Notes: a model not told the origin generated them from the letters alone. A stretch of DNA of 27,500 nt from Prorocentrum cordatum (GCA_963575745.1 CAUYUJ010016482.1:585509-613008), one strand, 5' to 3'. Positions 1 through 10,018 are shown, numbered from the stretch's first letter. Made by a program: numbers and translations.

Positions 1-430
1 GCTGTTTCGCCTCCCACTTCTCGCTGAGCAGCGCCAAAGCCAACTACCACTATGCGGTTTCCCCGCTCGCCGCGAATGCCGCATGACGTGCAGCAGCATC
101 GCAGCCCGCGGCCCCTGCTGGTTCCTCTCGCCCACCCTGGCCCTGCAGCGCCCTAGGAGATGGCATCGAGCACCACGTTCGCCTCCCACACCTCGCCGAG
201 CAGCGCCAGAGGTGTTACATGGCGCTGTTTATGGTGCAGCCCATGGCGAAGCCTGCGTTAACCTGTGTTGGAATGGCTGGCGCAAGCCATGGCGCAAACT
301 GAATCGCAACTCGCAGCACATATCATCGTCGTCCCTTCCTCTTGCCCCTCTAGTCCCTCCCTTTGTCCGATCCCTTCGTCCTCTCTTTTTGTATGTTCCC
401 TTTCGTTTTCCTGTCTAGGCTTCTTTTCCG
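1..430. other. Unassigned stretch with a short direct repeat
   Basis: No gene is recognised here. A segment of about 36 bases at 4-40 recurs at 177-212 with a few mismatches; both copies share the cores TTCGCCTCCCAC and GAGCAGCGCCA. The stretches between them are GC-rich and carry no motif I can place. Open frames here are short and lack recognisable domains. Confidence 0.5.
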
Positions 431-506
431 CTCGAGACTTCCTTTTTTAAACCCAGAGCGGGCGTTCTTGTTCGCCGCCGAAACTGGCCGCTCCAACAAA
501 ACCAAA

Positions 507-1115
507 GCTCCCGCTCGAGATTTCTTCCTTTCCTAATTTGAACTGGCGCGCTACTCTTTCTCTCATCGGAGCCGCCCCCAGCAAAAGCAACGCTCCCGCT
601 CGAGGCTTTCCTTTCTAAAAAAAAACTCAGGGCCGATGCACTTGCTCGTCGCCGAAAACCGCCGCCCAAATAAAACGAATACTCCCGCCCGATACCCTCT
701 CCCGTTTCACCATGGACAGGCGCCCTTTTCTGTTTTCAACTGGCGCCGCCTTCAGCAAGTTCAACGCTCCCGCTCGAGGCGCCCTCGTTTTTTCCTGAGG
801 GCGGTGCTGTTTTTCGCCGCCGACAGCCCCCGCCCCGACAAAACAGCTGTTCCCGCTCAAGGTTTGTCCCCTTTTTACTCAAGGCGGTGTTTCTCCTCGC
901 CGCCGACAGCCGCCGTCCCAACACAACCAGCGCTCCCGCTCAAAACTTCGTTTTGTTTTACGCTTGACTGGCGCTCCACTCTCTTCTGCAGTCGCGCCGC
1001 TCCCGGCAACAACCACACCCCTACTCGAGACCCCATCCCTGTCTATTCAGGGCCAGGTCCTTGCCTCGCCGCCGGCAGCCCCTATCCCCACCAAACCAAT
1101 CCTGTCGCTCGATAG
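507..1115. repeat. Degenerate ~84-bp tandem repeat, about eight copies
   Basis: The core GCTCCCGCTCGAG and its variants recur near 507, 592, 681, 766, 850, 932, 1019 and 1103, a period of 82-89 bases. Each core is preceded by a C/A-rich stretch resembling CCGCCCCAACAAAACCA and followed by a pyrimidine-rich stretch. The copies are diverged, so the array is old. The same core with its AACAACAACGG-type lead also occurs once in each larger unit at 1555, 2382 and 3450, which links the two arrays. Frames that stay open across it reflect the repeat, not a gene. Confidence 0.75.
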
Positions 1116-1363
1116 TTCCTTGTGATTTACCCTTGGCCGGGGCTCCATTCACGGCTTCGCATCGGCGCAGCAGAGCGCGGGCATGTGTTTTCGAGGCGGG
1201 ATCTGTTGCAATTTCTCGGGAGAGGTGTTTACAAGTCCTTATTGGACGGGAAATCTGGGAATGGGAATAACGGACCCCGCGATAGAACAATCATCCCCCA
1301 TGAAAGGGATGGTTATCATGATGGTCGCATGCTGCGTGTGGAAGCAACGCGCATGAGATCACC
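1116..1363. other. Unassigned spacer
   Basis: Unique-looking sequence between the 84-bp array and the first GTT microsatellite. No gene, RNA or repeat was identified. Confidence 0.4.
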
Positions 1364-1366
1364 ATG

Positions 1367-1411
<45 letters not shown>

Positions 1412-1425
1412 GCGGTTGTTGCCTT
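1364..1425. repeat. (GTT)n microsatellite
   Basis: Nearly uninterrupted GTT units, with one GCG interruption near the end. It marks the start of the first long tandem unit. Confidence 0.95.
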
Positions 1426-2119
1426 TCGTGTTGAAACGTCCAGGTGTAAGGAATTAGTTTGTCAACGTGCTCCTCCCTGTGCTTTCACCTTGTTTGACAA
1501 TGGCAGTGAGGCGCCACCACACTGTACCCTTGGCCCCCAGGTTATAACAACAACGGCTCCCGCCTGATACTTCCTCTCATTTGTTTCTCCGAATCGCGCT
1601 CTGGCGCGGGAATTCCTCACACTTTGTAAAGGCATCACGCTCTGTCGTGGGACTTCCTCGCAATTTGCTCAAACGCCGGGTGTTCGACACTCAGGAATCA
1701 CGCTCTTGCTGTGGACTTCCTCACGAGTTATTTGGGAATCGCGCTATCGCTCTAGACTTCGCGATTCATGCAGGCACACGTTTCAGCAACGTCTTCTCGA
1801 CTTGGCCGCCTGGGCCCGACCTCCCGACCCGCCCGTTGGGGTCTGCCCGCCCGATCTGCCCGTCTGCTTTTGCCACGTGCTTTCTGCTCCTAGCACCCCC
1901 CCCGCTACTCTCTCGTGCTCCACCCTCTTCCCTCCCCTTTGTCCCTTCCTTCTGCCCGTCCTCTTTTCCCTTGCCTCAGGGGCTGCACGAAATACACGTT
2001 GCAGGTAAGACAGATATTCCCTTAAAGGGGGTACGATCGAATTTTGAGGGGGCGGGTATCGAGGATCTGGGGTTTGCCTGTTGAGTGGCACGAGGGCAGG
2101 TAAGAGCGAACTTTCTTAA

Positions 2120-2222
2120 AGTTGTTGTTGTTCTTTTTTATTGCTGTTGCTGGTTGTTATTGTTATTGTTGTTGTTGATGTTGTTGTCGGTGTTGTTGTT
2201 GGTGTTGTTGGTGTTGAAGATT
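2120..2222. repeat. Imperfect (GTT)n microsatellite
   Basis: GTT units interrupted by GAT, GGT and GTC triplets, at the start of the second long tandem unit. Confidence 0.9.
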
Positions 2223-2924
2223 CATGTTCAAAAGGAAGCTTATTGTTGATCCCCCCTCTCCGGGGGGCACTTGGTCTTCTGTCAATTAACGTGCTCCTTC
2301 CTGGGCTCGACCCATGTTTCCTACAAGGGGACAGTGTGGGGTCACTACGTTTTGTCCTTGGCCCCCGAGTTACAACAACAGCGGCTCCCGCCCGATACTT
2401 CGGAAGTCCACTACAATTTGAGCAGGGATTGCGCTCTCGCGTGGGATTTCCTCGCGTGTTTGTTCAACTGCCGCGCCCTCGACGCTCATGGATTGCGCTC
2501 TCGCTGTGGATTTCTCCTGATTCATTGAGAATCGCGCTGTCGCTCGAGACCTCCTCGCGATTCATGCAGGATGCACGCTTCAGCAACCCGCCTGCTCGAC
2601 CCGGCCGCCTGGGACAGCCTTCCCGACCCGCCTGGTGGGGTCTACCCGCCAGATCTGCCCGTCTGCTTTTGCCACGTGCTTTCTGTTTCTAGCTCCCCTT
2701 TTGTTACTCGTTCTCTCATGCTCCACCCTCCTCCGTCCCCTTTTGTCCCTTCCTTCCACCCGTCCTCCTGTCCCCGCTGTGGGGGCTGCACGAAATTCAC
2801 GTCGCAGGTAAGAACGCCTTAAGGGGGTACGATCGAAGACGAAGAGGGCGGGTATCGAGGGTTCGGGATATACGTGTTGAACGGCACAAGAGTAGGTAAG
2901 AGCGAACAGTTTGAAATGTATAAT

Positions 2925-3146
2925 TGCTGTTGCTGTTGGTCCTGTTGCTGTCGTGGTTGTGGTTGTTGGTTAATGTAGTTGTTGTTTGTTGTTGTTGACG
3001 ATGTTGTTGTTGAGGTTGTTGGGTTCGTTGTTGTTGTGTGTTTTTGTGGTGGTGAAGGTGTTGTTGTCGTTGTCGTCGTTGTCCTTGTTGTTGCTGCTGA
3101 TATTGTTGCTGCTGTTGCTGTTACTGTGGTAGTAGTAGTTGCAGTC

Positions 3147-3195
<49 letters not shown>

Positions 3196-3300
3196 CAGTA
3201 GTAGTAGTAGTAGTAGTAGTAATCGTAGTAGTACTACTTACTACTATTAGTACTCGTGGTGATTGTTGTTGTTGCTGTCGTTGTCGTGGTCGTTTGACGT
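2925..3300. repeat. Compound GTT / GTA microsatellite
   Basis: An imperfect GTT tract of about 200 bases leads into a long (GTA)n tract (about 3127-3240) and then returns to GTT/GTC units. It sits at the start of the third long tandem unit and accounts for its larger size. The long valine-rich frame across it is a product of the repeat. Confidence 0.95.
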
Positions 3301-3632
3301 TGAACTGTCACTACTGAAGAATAATTATTGTTGATCCCCCCTCCGGTGCACATTGTATTGTGCCCCTCCCGGCGCTCGCACCCTTTACTTTTATCAGGGA
3401 AAGTCTTCCTCCTCAAACTGGGCCCCTGGCCTTTGGTTTACAACAACAACGGCTCCCGCTTGATACTTCCTCGAAGTTTACTCTGGTCCCCCGCTCCCGC
3501 TTTGGACTTCCTCGCAATTTACTCCAGAATCGCGCTGCCGCCTGAGACTTCCTCGCAATTTACTCAGGCACCGCGCTCTTGCCATTCAGGAATCGCGCGT
3601 TCGCTGGGGACTTCCTCAAATTGACTTAGGAA

Positions 3633-3658
3633 TCTCTCTCTCTCTCTCTCTCTCTCTC
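3633..3658. repeat. (TC)13 microsatellite
   Basis: Uninterrupted TC dinucleotides inside the end part of the third long tandem unit. The tract is absent at the same place in units one and two, so it arose after the duplication. Confidence 0.95.
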
Positions 3659-3781
3659 GCTGGCTAATAACGCAGAACTCATGAAGAAAATGATCGAAGA
3701 CGAAGAGGGCGGGTATCCAGGGTTCGGGACATTCACGCTGAATGACACTCGAGCAGATAAGAGCGCAGTCTTAAACTGATC

Positions 3782-3862
3782 GTTGTTGTTGTTGTCGTTG
3801 TTGTTGTTGGTGGTGGCGTTGGTGCTGTTGTTGTTGGTGTTTGTGTGTGTGTGTGTTTGTAT
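3782..3862. repeat. (GTT)n followed by (GT)n microsatellite
   Basis: GTT/GTC/GGT triplets pass into a GT dinucleotide run. It is the first part of a fourth long tandem unit; the homology ends soon after. Confidence 0.9.
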
Positions 3863-4203
3863 GCGGGGTCTTTATTTTTCCTGCCCGGCTCTTTGTCGCC
3901 GCTTCCTCCCCGTGGCCATTGTTGTGGCCACTGTGAGGGGGGGCGAAGGGAGCGTTCGGAAGCAGAGCGCGGTCGGCGGGAGAGCCAGCGGCTCTCGGAG
4001 GCCAGCACGCCGGGAGGCCGCCAGGGAGAATGCAGCCTTGCTCGGAGGGTGCCACCGCGGGGCGCGAGGTGCGTTTTGGGTTGCCTGGGCCGTCGTCGTC
4101 GGCGTCCCCCTCGGCGGTCGAGCGAGGGGGGGCCGATTTTGTGACCGATCTTCGGGGCTCGATGTTTCCGAGCGTTTTCGTCGGTTCTCGGAGGCTCTCC
4201 ATC

Positions 4204-4258
4204 CTCGGGACGCGTTCCAGCGGCTGCGCCTCGCCGAGGGCGTTCCGGGGGCCAGCGA
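4204..4258 (+). repeat. Dispersed repeat, copy 1
   Basis: A GC-rich segment (CTCGGGACGCGTTCCAGCGG, then CTGCGCCTCGCCGAGGGCG) is repeated with few mismatches on the opposite strand at about 8300-8365. It directly precedes the first GC-rich fold-back element. No coding function is visible. Confidence 0.7.
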
Positions 4259-4261
4259 AGA

Positions 4262-4410
4262 AGAACAAACGCGCCATAGGCATAAATTTTGGCGCTCCGC
4301 GCCTCCAGCGCCGCCCCTGGCGCGCTCCGCGCGCCAGGGAGGGGGGCCCAGCGCAGCTTCAAGAAATCCGCGCGGAGCGCTGAAAGTTTATGGTCATGCC
4401 GTTTGTTCTT
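4262..4410 (-). repeat. GC-rich fold-back element, copy 1
   Basis: The left arm (CATAAATTTTGGCGCTCCGC) and the right arm (read on the minus strand, CATAAACTTTCAGCGCTCCG) form an imperfect terminal inverted repeat. The middle contains the perfect palindrome CTGGCGCGCTCCGCGCGCCAG at about 4318-4338. A homologous element lies at 5612-5790. No transposase is present, so this is a MITE-like or fold-back candidate. A target-site duplication could not be defined. Confidence 0.7.
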
Positions 4411-5110
4411 CTTCTGCGCCAGTTCTCCCCGCATTCCGCCGGTCCGCCCGAGGAGCTGGCCATGCCCATGGGCGGCGCGTTCTGCGGGCAGGCCCCCCTG
4501 GGGGCGCCTGCCGTGCCAGCCCTGCTGCCCATGCGCTCCAGCTGCTGTCGCTCTGCAGCGGGTCTTTCGCTGGCGCAGCTGGCCCGATGAACCCGTCATC
4601 GGTCCCTCGCGATGGCTTGGGTCACGGGAGGGAAAACCACCCAGACCCCGGTAATTGGCGTTTACTACAGGGCCCAGGGCGTTTATTAAACATCCCTGCC
4701 ATGCTCGATTCCTTCCCCTGGGTGCGTTTACAAAACGGCTTCGCTTGTCGGGGTGGTTATTCTGAGGGCACTTTCTTTCTGACCTCTGCTGAACGTGCAG
4801 TGACTGAAAACATTACGTCCTCGTGCTGTCCAGTGTGCGCCCGCTGCTCCCTCGAAGCTCAGCAGCGGCGTGATCACCATTACTTGCTGCTGGTGCGGCC
4901 CAGCATGTGTACCACTATGCACCTGCAGTCCTGCCTTTTTTCCCCGTCCTTCCAGCTCTGAATGCGTATTCGTTCATACCTCACAGCAGGCCCGCACGAT
5001 TCAGATCTCTTCATACGGTTCTCCTGTGCTTGGCCTAGCATCGAAATTATTGATGCATCGTGTCTCCCCACCAGTCCATCCAAACACAGCGAGGATCTGC
5101 AGCGTCGTGG
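4410..5110. other. Unassigned stretch
   Basis: No gene, RNA or strong repeat was recognised. Several frames stay open, as GC-rich DNA allows, but none carries a domain I can name. Confidence 0.4.
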
Positions 5111-5111
5111 T

Positions 5112-5200
5112 AGAGTGGTTGTCTGTCGTTGCCTGCGGTTCCCGTGTTGCGTCGTGCGTGCCCGGAGTTGCTTCGGTATAGTGGTTGCTTGTCGTTGCTC
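5112..5200. repeat. Short direct repeat
   Basis: AGTGGTTGTCTGTCGTTGCC at about 5112 recurs as AGTGGTTGCTTGTCGTTGCT at about 5178, roughly 66 bases apart, and each is followed by a CGTGCGTGC-like segment. Confidence 0.6.
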
Positions 5201-5314
5201 GCCGTGCGTGCGTTTTGTTTTGGGCGCGCGAACACTGACGACGCGCTCTGGTCATCTAGCAATCAGGGAGCGATGACAGGCAACCGCTCAACCAAAGCAT
5301 CCGTGAGAACCGCG

Positions 5315-5385
5315 CGACGACGACGACGACGACGACGACGGGGACGAGGACGACGACGAGGACGAGGTTGTCGACGACGGGGATC
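5315..5385. repeat. (GAC)n microsatellite
   Basis: CGACGA triplets with GGGGACGAGG interruptions. The arginine- or aspartate-rich frames across it come from the repeat. Confidence 0.95.
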
Positions 5386-5611
5386 TGGCACAGCCGTATG
5401 GATATGGCGTAGCTGCATGGAGTCTTTCAACATGTGTGGGTGTGACAGCGCTCTCTGGACCCCGACGCGAGGTCCGAGAGCTCGACGGAAAGCCCCACGG
5501 CGTCGGCAAGCAGCGCTGGCCAGACGGAGCAGAGTGCTCATTGTGAGAGGGGGAGGTGACGATAGCTGATGGCGGAGATGGCGCAAGGCTCCCAGACATA
5601 TTCGACGAAGG

Positions 5612-5790
5612 ACCAAGTGCTTGAACATAAACTTTCGGAGCTCCGCTCGGATTTCTTGGCTCGTCGCCCTGGCGTCCCTGGCGGCGCCTCTGGCGCTGCC
5701 CCCGGCGCACCCCGCGCGCTGGGGAGGGGTTCCAGCGTAGATCCAATAATTCCGCGCGGACCTCCAGCAAGTCATGTTTACAGTCAACCC
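5612..5790 (-). repeat. GC-rich fold-back element, copy 2
   Basis: The left arm AACATAAACTTTCGGAGCTC pairs imperfectly with a right-end segment that reads AACATGACTTGCTGGAGGTC on the minus strand. On the minus strand the whole element aligns with the copy at 4262-4410 (shared cores TCCGCGCGGA, CGCTGG, CCCTCCC, GGCGCGCGG or AGCGCGCGG, AGTTTATG). The middle has GC-rich insertions relative to copy 1. Confidence 0.65.
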
Positions 5791-6260
5791 GCATAGTAAG
5801 GATGGGCCACCTTCCCGAAGGGTTCCTTGTATCCCTCCGTTCTCGGTCCATCCTTGGCCACTTTCGCTGGCCGCGTCCCGCTCGAAATGCTTCGAAATGC
5901 CTTTCAAGGGCTTGCGTCCTTATCGCGCATCCTTGTGATACGGGTTGACAGTAGGGGATGGCTCAACGTTCCCAGACATGCGGCGCCTCAGACACGTCGA
6001 GGGGGCGGGTTGGCCACCGTTGTTGCCTCCAAAGGCCAGTTTTCTCCGCCTCGAGGCCGTCTCCAACAAACACAACGATGCGGGGTGTGACACGACTGCG
6101 GGAAGTGACCGAGAGGTCTGGAGGCCGACAACTCTAACACATCGACGCGTTGGGTGGCAGGGCTGATGGTATTTGCGATGATGGTGAAGGTCAGCTCATA
6201 ATTCGAGCAGGGCATCGTCTTCAGAATGGACTTGCCCCTGAATTGATCGTCTCGCCGAGT
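5790..6260. other. Unassigned stretch
   Basis: No gene or repeat was recognised. Confidence 0.4.
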
Positions 6261-6261
6261 C

Positions 6262-6378
6262 ATACGTAGAAAATCGTAGATCTACGAACAGTCTACGCGC
6301 GTCCCATGGATCCGAAGGACAAATTAATTCTGGGGTAAATAAATTCTGTAGTCGACCCCCTACTTGACTAATCTAACC
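6262..6378 (+). repeat. Dispersed repeat with TCTGTAGTCGACCCCCTACT end, copy 1
   Basis: This segment (CGTAGA...CTACGA...CTACGCG, then TTCTGGGGTAAAT and ATTCTGTAGTCGACCCCCTA) aligns along about 100 bases with 23868-23965 (GCGTAGA...CTACGAG..., TTTGGGGTACAT, ATTCTGTAGTCGATCCCCTA). It is AT-richer than its surroundings. No coding capacity was seen. It may be an end of a larger transposon. Confidence 0.75.
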
Positions 6379-6517
6379 AGAAGCCAGTCCACGTGCTCCT
6401 GATTCTGCTTCTTTGCCAGAGTGCGCCTGGTGCGGAGAGCGTGTGGACGGTCAGTGCAGTTTGGTCAGCTTCAGCACTCGGAATTGGCATGTCCCGACAC
6501 TGTGTGAGCGTGTTTTT

Positions 6518-6610
6518 CCCAACCATCTTGTGGTGGTGGGCCCTCGTTTGGAAGAGACAGCGCCCCGCGTTCTCCTCTCCTCCTCGCCCTCCCCTCTCCT
6601 CCCCCATGCT
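6518..6610 (-). repeat. Conserved end module of the 90-bp repeat family, copy 1
   Basis: On the minus strand this purine-rich segment (GGAGGAGAGGGG..., then GGGGCGCTGTCTCTTCCAAA, then GGTTGGGAA) follows the last 90-bp unit. It matches 21705-21803 on the plus strand, which follows the last unit of the third array. The shared junction shows that array plus module form one larger dispersed unit. Confidence 0.75.
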
Positions 6611-7190
6611 TGCCTCTGCCCTCCGCATGCTGGCCATGTCGGCACACCCCTCACATTCTCTGTGGCCCCATAGGGAGCGCCACCGAAGGTCTCCGTGGCG
6701 CAGCCCGCATGCGCCCGCGACACGGATTCCGGCACACCCCTCACACTCTTCGTGGCCCCATAAGGAGTTCCACCGAAGGTTCCCACGGCGCAGCCCGCAT
6801 GCGCCCGCGCCACCCATGTCCGCACACCCCTCAAACGTTTCGTGGCACCAGAGGTCCCCATGGCGCAGACTGCATGCGCCTGCGCCACCCATTTCGGCAC
6901 ACCCCTTACACGCTTCGTGGCCCCATAGAGAGCTCCACCGAAGGTTCCCGTGGCGCAGCCCGCATGCGCCCGCGACACGGATTTCGGCACACCCCGCACA
7001 CGTTTCGTGGACCCATTGGGTGCTCCACCGAAGGCCCCCCTGGCGCAGCCCGCATGCGTCCGCGCCACCCATTTCGGCACGCCCCTCACATCCTTCGTGG
7101 CCCCACAGGGAGCTCCACCGAAGGCCCCCGTGGCGCAGCCCGCACGCGTCCGCGCCACCCATGTCGGCATACCCCGCACACCTTTCGTGG
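6611..7190 (-). repeat. 90-bp tandem repeat, array A (about 6.5 units, minus)
   Basis: The units repeat every 90 bases near 6637, 6727, 6818, 6892, 6982, 7072 and 7162; the unit starting about 6818 is only 74 long. Each has TTTCGGCACACCCC, a CGTTTCGTGGCCCCATAG segment, GAGCTCCACCGAAGG and GTGGCGCAGCCCGCATGCG. It is the reverse complement of the unit in arrays B (16480-16860) and C (20789-21690). Because the period is mostly divisible by three, several frames stay open over 200 codons (minus-strand peptide repeat like GAFGGAPYGATKRVRGVPKW). Indels not divisible by three in the other arrays argue against a real coding repeat. Confidence 0.9.
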
Positions 7191-7199
7191 ACCTGCGAG

Positions 7200-7985
7200 G
7201 CAGAGCCCCGCGGCCGCTCGTCCGGCGTGGAGCGAGCTACGCTCTCGGAGCGCCGCGACCGTTCGTACGTGGTGTTGGAAGCCTAGGCCGAAGTCGTCGC
7301 GGCGCGAACCACCCGCTGTAGTTGCAGGCTTCCTGCTGCTCCTATGTTCGGATGAGGAGCAGGTGCCCGTGCCTCTACCCTTTGCCCTTTTTTCCCCTTC
7401 TGGGCCTCCTGGGAGGCCCTCGTCGCCACCGCTGCATTTGCCTCGAAATCCGCGTTGGAACGCACCCCAGGAAAGGTCCGGGGAATAGCAGTGTCGGCAC
7501 CTTGTGGTTTCCCCACCTCCATGCCAGCTGATCCCGTCTCCTTCTCGGCACGCCGCCTCCGCCCAGCCCCGCGCAGGGACCCGTCGGCTGGGGCGCGCCC
7601 GAAATCATCGGCCCCCTGGAGGCCGTTGTCAAAGAGAAAGCCTTTGGCGCGGTCTTTGCCAATCCTTCTCGAGCCTCTGCGAGCTCGGCTGCCAAGTGAT
7701 GCTTCGTCCACGCAGTCACGTCCGCTGACCCGCAGCGGCCAGCCATGCGCAGAGGTTGGTAGGGGGAGGGGGCACGGCTTCTTAGAAGCACCCTTGCGTC
7801 TCAGAAGTGGCTGGCCTTGACTGTAGATGCAGGACCAGCGCTTTCTACAAAACAGCCTTCTAAGACGCCTTCCCGCCTCCCCCAGACCCCCTTGTGCGCG
7901 CCGCCAAATCTGGGCGACTGGCAGCTTCACATCTTCGCGTCCTCTTCCGCTCCGCGCATTTCGCCGCCCTCCCTGATTCGCTGTC
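7200..7985. other. Unassigned stretch with a long minus-strand frame
   Basis: A minus-strand frame runs open from 8140 to 7283 (285 codons; Arg-, Ala- and Gly-rich), but it has no domain I recognise, overlaps the tandem duplications at 7985-8150, and competes with open frames on the other strand. I do not call a gene. Confidence 0.35.
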
Positions 7986-8150
7986 TTGGGCTTCCCCTCC
8001 TGATGCTCGGGGCCTGGCTTCCCCTCCTGTTGCTCGGGGACCGCAGTCCCCTCGTATCTTCGGCGGAGCTGTTCGATCGGCGTATGTTCCCCTTCGTGAA
8101 GCCCCCTCGTCTCTTCGGCGGAGCCGTTCGATCGGCGCATGCTCCTCTTC
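7985..8150. repeat. Two adjacent short tandem duplications
   Basis: GGCTTCCCCTCCTGATGCTC is followed directly by a near copy with TTGCTC (about 7988-8040). Next comes a ~57-base duplication with the core TCTTCGGCGGAGC-GTTCGATC (about 8056 and 8113). Confidence 0.75.
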
Positions 8151-8299
8151 CTTCTTCTCCCTCCCCGAGGTGCCCCCTCCGGGCCCCAGGGAGGCCCATG
8201 TAGAACGAAAGAGGACGAAACGCCTCCAGGAGGCTGCCCCTGAAAGGAGCAGTTTCCGCATCACAGCTCGGGTCTCTTGGGTGGCTGCTCGGGACGATC

Positions 8300-8365
8300 T
8301 GGTGCCTCCCGGGGACCGCCCTCGGCGAGGCGCGGCTGCTGAAAGGCGTCCCGAGGCTGGAAAAC
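8300..8365 (-). repeat. Dispersed repeat, copy 2
   Basis: Read on the minus strand this gives CTCGGGACGCCTTTCAGCAG and CGCGCCTCGCCGAGGGCGG, matching the plus-strand copy at 4204-4258. In this case no fold-back element follows. Confidence 0.65.
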
Positions 8366-8392
8366 CGCCGAGAGCCAGCGATGACGTTGCCC

Positions 8393-8545
8393 CACCTCCT
8401 CCTCCTCCTCCTCCTTCTCCTCTTCCTCCTCCTCCTCCTCCGCCTCCTCCTCCTCCGCACCTCCCTCCTCCTCCTCCTCCTCTTCCTCCTCCTCCTCCTC
8501 CTTCTCCTCCTCCTCCTCCTCCTCTTTCTCCTCCTCCCCCCACGA
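8393..8545. repeat. (CTC)n microsatellite
   Basis: About 150 bases of CCT triplets with a few TCT, CCG and CCC interruptions. It yields artificial proline- or glutamate-rich frames. Confidence 0.95.
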
Positions 8546-8780
8546 CGTTGCCCATGAGCCTGTCCTTGACTTCTGCCAGACAGGGGTCAACCTCAACGGT
8601 GTTTGGGCGATTCCGTGGGGCGTTCTCGTTGCGCATTCGCCCTGCAGCACTGGCGGATTGGAGAAAAAATGAGCGCGCGCAACAACCGTACATCCATCCA
8701 GCATAATGCTTTGGCACGGCAACCGCGTACAGTAAGACCGCCGCAGGAAAACATGCCCAGCACTGCGTCTCAGAATCGCG
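8546..8780. other. Unassigned stretch
   Basis: No gene or repeat was recognised. Confidence 0.35.
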
Positions 8781-9375
8781 CGGGGAGGGAGGGGGAGCAG
8801 AGAAGACAAACCGAGGGAGACCAAAAACAAAACGACAACCAAATAGTAGTCTTCTCATCCCTTTTCGTTGCCGATCGGCGCCAGCCCTCGCACCACCCCT
8901 CCCCTCCCCCTCCCCCTCCCCCTGTAGTAGATCTTAGCTGTTTTTGGCGCCTGTTTCGAGCAGGGGGGGTCTCCCCCATGGGACGCACTGCTGCAAACAG
9001 TGGCATTCAGCAGAGGGCTGGAGCCAGACCCCCCCACTTTCCGCCCAATGTCGAAACGCCGAGTAAGAAAACGTGCACCAACAAATCATCGAGTCCGAGG
9101 AACATGTTGGAAAATACGAGAAGTGGGGGGGAGGACGAAGATCTAGAAGATATGGAAAATAAAGGGGGAATCCTGGGAGCTGTGTCCAGTTATTTGAGTG
9201 TCCCTGGGCCCCTTCAGGGGAGGGGGAGCAGAGAAGACACAACGAGGGAGAACGAAGACAAAACGAGGGAGGGGGAGCAGAGAAAGCGAAACGAGGGAGG
9301 GGGAGCAGAGAAGACAAAACGAGGGAGAACGAACACACAACGACCACTACCAGCGTCTTGGTCGAGCCGTGCTGC
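8780..9375. repeat. Purine-rich GGGAGCAGAGAAGAC repeat cluster
   Basis: GAGGGAGGGGGAGCAGAGAA occurs at about 8786 and then several times between 9215 and 9325, separated by AACGAGGGAGAACGA-type spacers. The cluster ends in an ACACAACGACCACTACCAGC / TCTTGGTCGAGC segment at about 9333-9372. Relatives of that segment lie at 24965-25015 and 25255-25330. The DNA between 8830 and 9210 has a C-rich tract (8897-8922) but no gene. Confidence 0.7.
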
Positions 9376-9557
9376 GCCCGTGCTGCCGGCCGAGGGCGCC
9401 CGCGCCCCCGCAGAGAAAGAGAGGTACAGCGGCGCGTGGCGGGGCGGCGTCGCCCACGGCAGCGGGGCGCTGGCGCGCGGCCGGCCCCTGCCGGGTCGGT
9501 GGGGCCGTGCGGGGGGTGGTGCGGATCTGTGCGCGAGCTCGCGGAGGAGGCTGCGGG

Positions 9558-9690
9558 GGAGGTCAGGAGGAGGAGGAGGGGGAGGAGGAGGAGGAGGAGG
9601 AGGAGGAGGAGGAGGAGGAGGAGGAGGGGGAGGGGGAAGAGGGGGAGGAGGACGAGGATGAGGATGAGGAGGAGGATGAGGAGGATTCGC
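9558..9690. repeat. (GAG)n microsatellite
   Basis: About 130 bases of GGA triplets passing into GATGAG units. It lies close to the 3' end of LINE 1. Its length makes glutamate- or leucine-rich frames that are not genes. Confidence 0.95.
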
Positions 9691-9763
9691 TGAGGATTCG
9701 CTCGCAACGGATAGTTGAATCGGCCGAAGGCGAGGCGACTACGCTCGAAAACGGAGGTGCCCT

Positions 9764-10018
9764 TCACCCCAGGCCTGTCCTGGGCAATCTGAGGCCTCCG
9801 AAACTCTGATTGGTGGTGGGGTGCTTGCCCTGCCACAGACGATTCAGACGCCCGGCTAAGACCCGAGGATTCCCCCCAGGACAGCTGGTCATCAGACCCC
9901 TCCATCGGCTTGTGGCGTACCTTGCGCACTTCCGACAGAATACTACTGCTTGCAGGCGCACCGTCTGGTGGCCTTCGGCTTGGACCCTCTGGGTCAGCTC
10001 TCAGAGCCCCGCGGGGGG
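9764..10018 (-). pseudogene. LINE 1 C-terminal Cys motif
   Basis: After a Pro/Gly-rich linker and TGA codons at 10019-10021 and 10001-10003, the same frame continues with HQTVRLQAVVFCRKCARYAT, a third Cys in MTSCPGG (near 9883) and GRLNRLWQGKHP, ending at TGA 9764-9766. A C-x2-C ... C pattern followed by a basic segment and a His-Pro suggests a small zinc-binding tail. Similar tails seem to close other dinoflagellate LINE proteins; this is recalled, not searched. It continues the RNase H frame, so I count it as part of the element. Confidence 0.6.

Larger units (their letters stand above)
1364..3780. repeat. Three long tandem units (about 0.8-1.1 kb each)
   Basis: Each unit begins in a GTT-rich microsatellite (near 1364, 2120 and 2930). 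It then carries a segment ending GGCTCCCGC-TGATACTTCC (1555, 2382, 3450), short subrepeats of the type GACTTCCTCGCAATTTACTC with CGCTCTCGCT, and an end segment with ACGATCGAAGACGAAGAGG-like sequence (2031, 2827, about 3690) and then AAGAGCGAAC or AAGAGCGCAG. A fourth unit starts with GTT repeats at 3782 and then diverges. Unit length varies mainly because the microsatellite has expanded, most in unit three. No protein domain was found. These are probably old segmental tandem duplications. Confidence 0.8.

Noticed and set aside
3783-4961. 392-codon plus-strand open frame as a gene.
   Set aside because: It starts in a GTT/GT microsatellite, runs through a fold-back element and shows no domain.
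6611-7190. Array A as a CRISPR array.
   Set aside because: Units are directly joined near-identical 90-mers with no unique spacers, and the setting is eukaryotic.
7283-8140. 285-codon minus-strand open frame as a gene.
   Set aside because: No domain, composition driven by GC-rich DNA, overlap with tandem duplications, and competing open frames on the plus strand.
7894-8706. Proline-rich protein across the CTC tract.
   Set aside because: The proline run is the microsatellite translated; the flanks have no recognisable domain.
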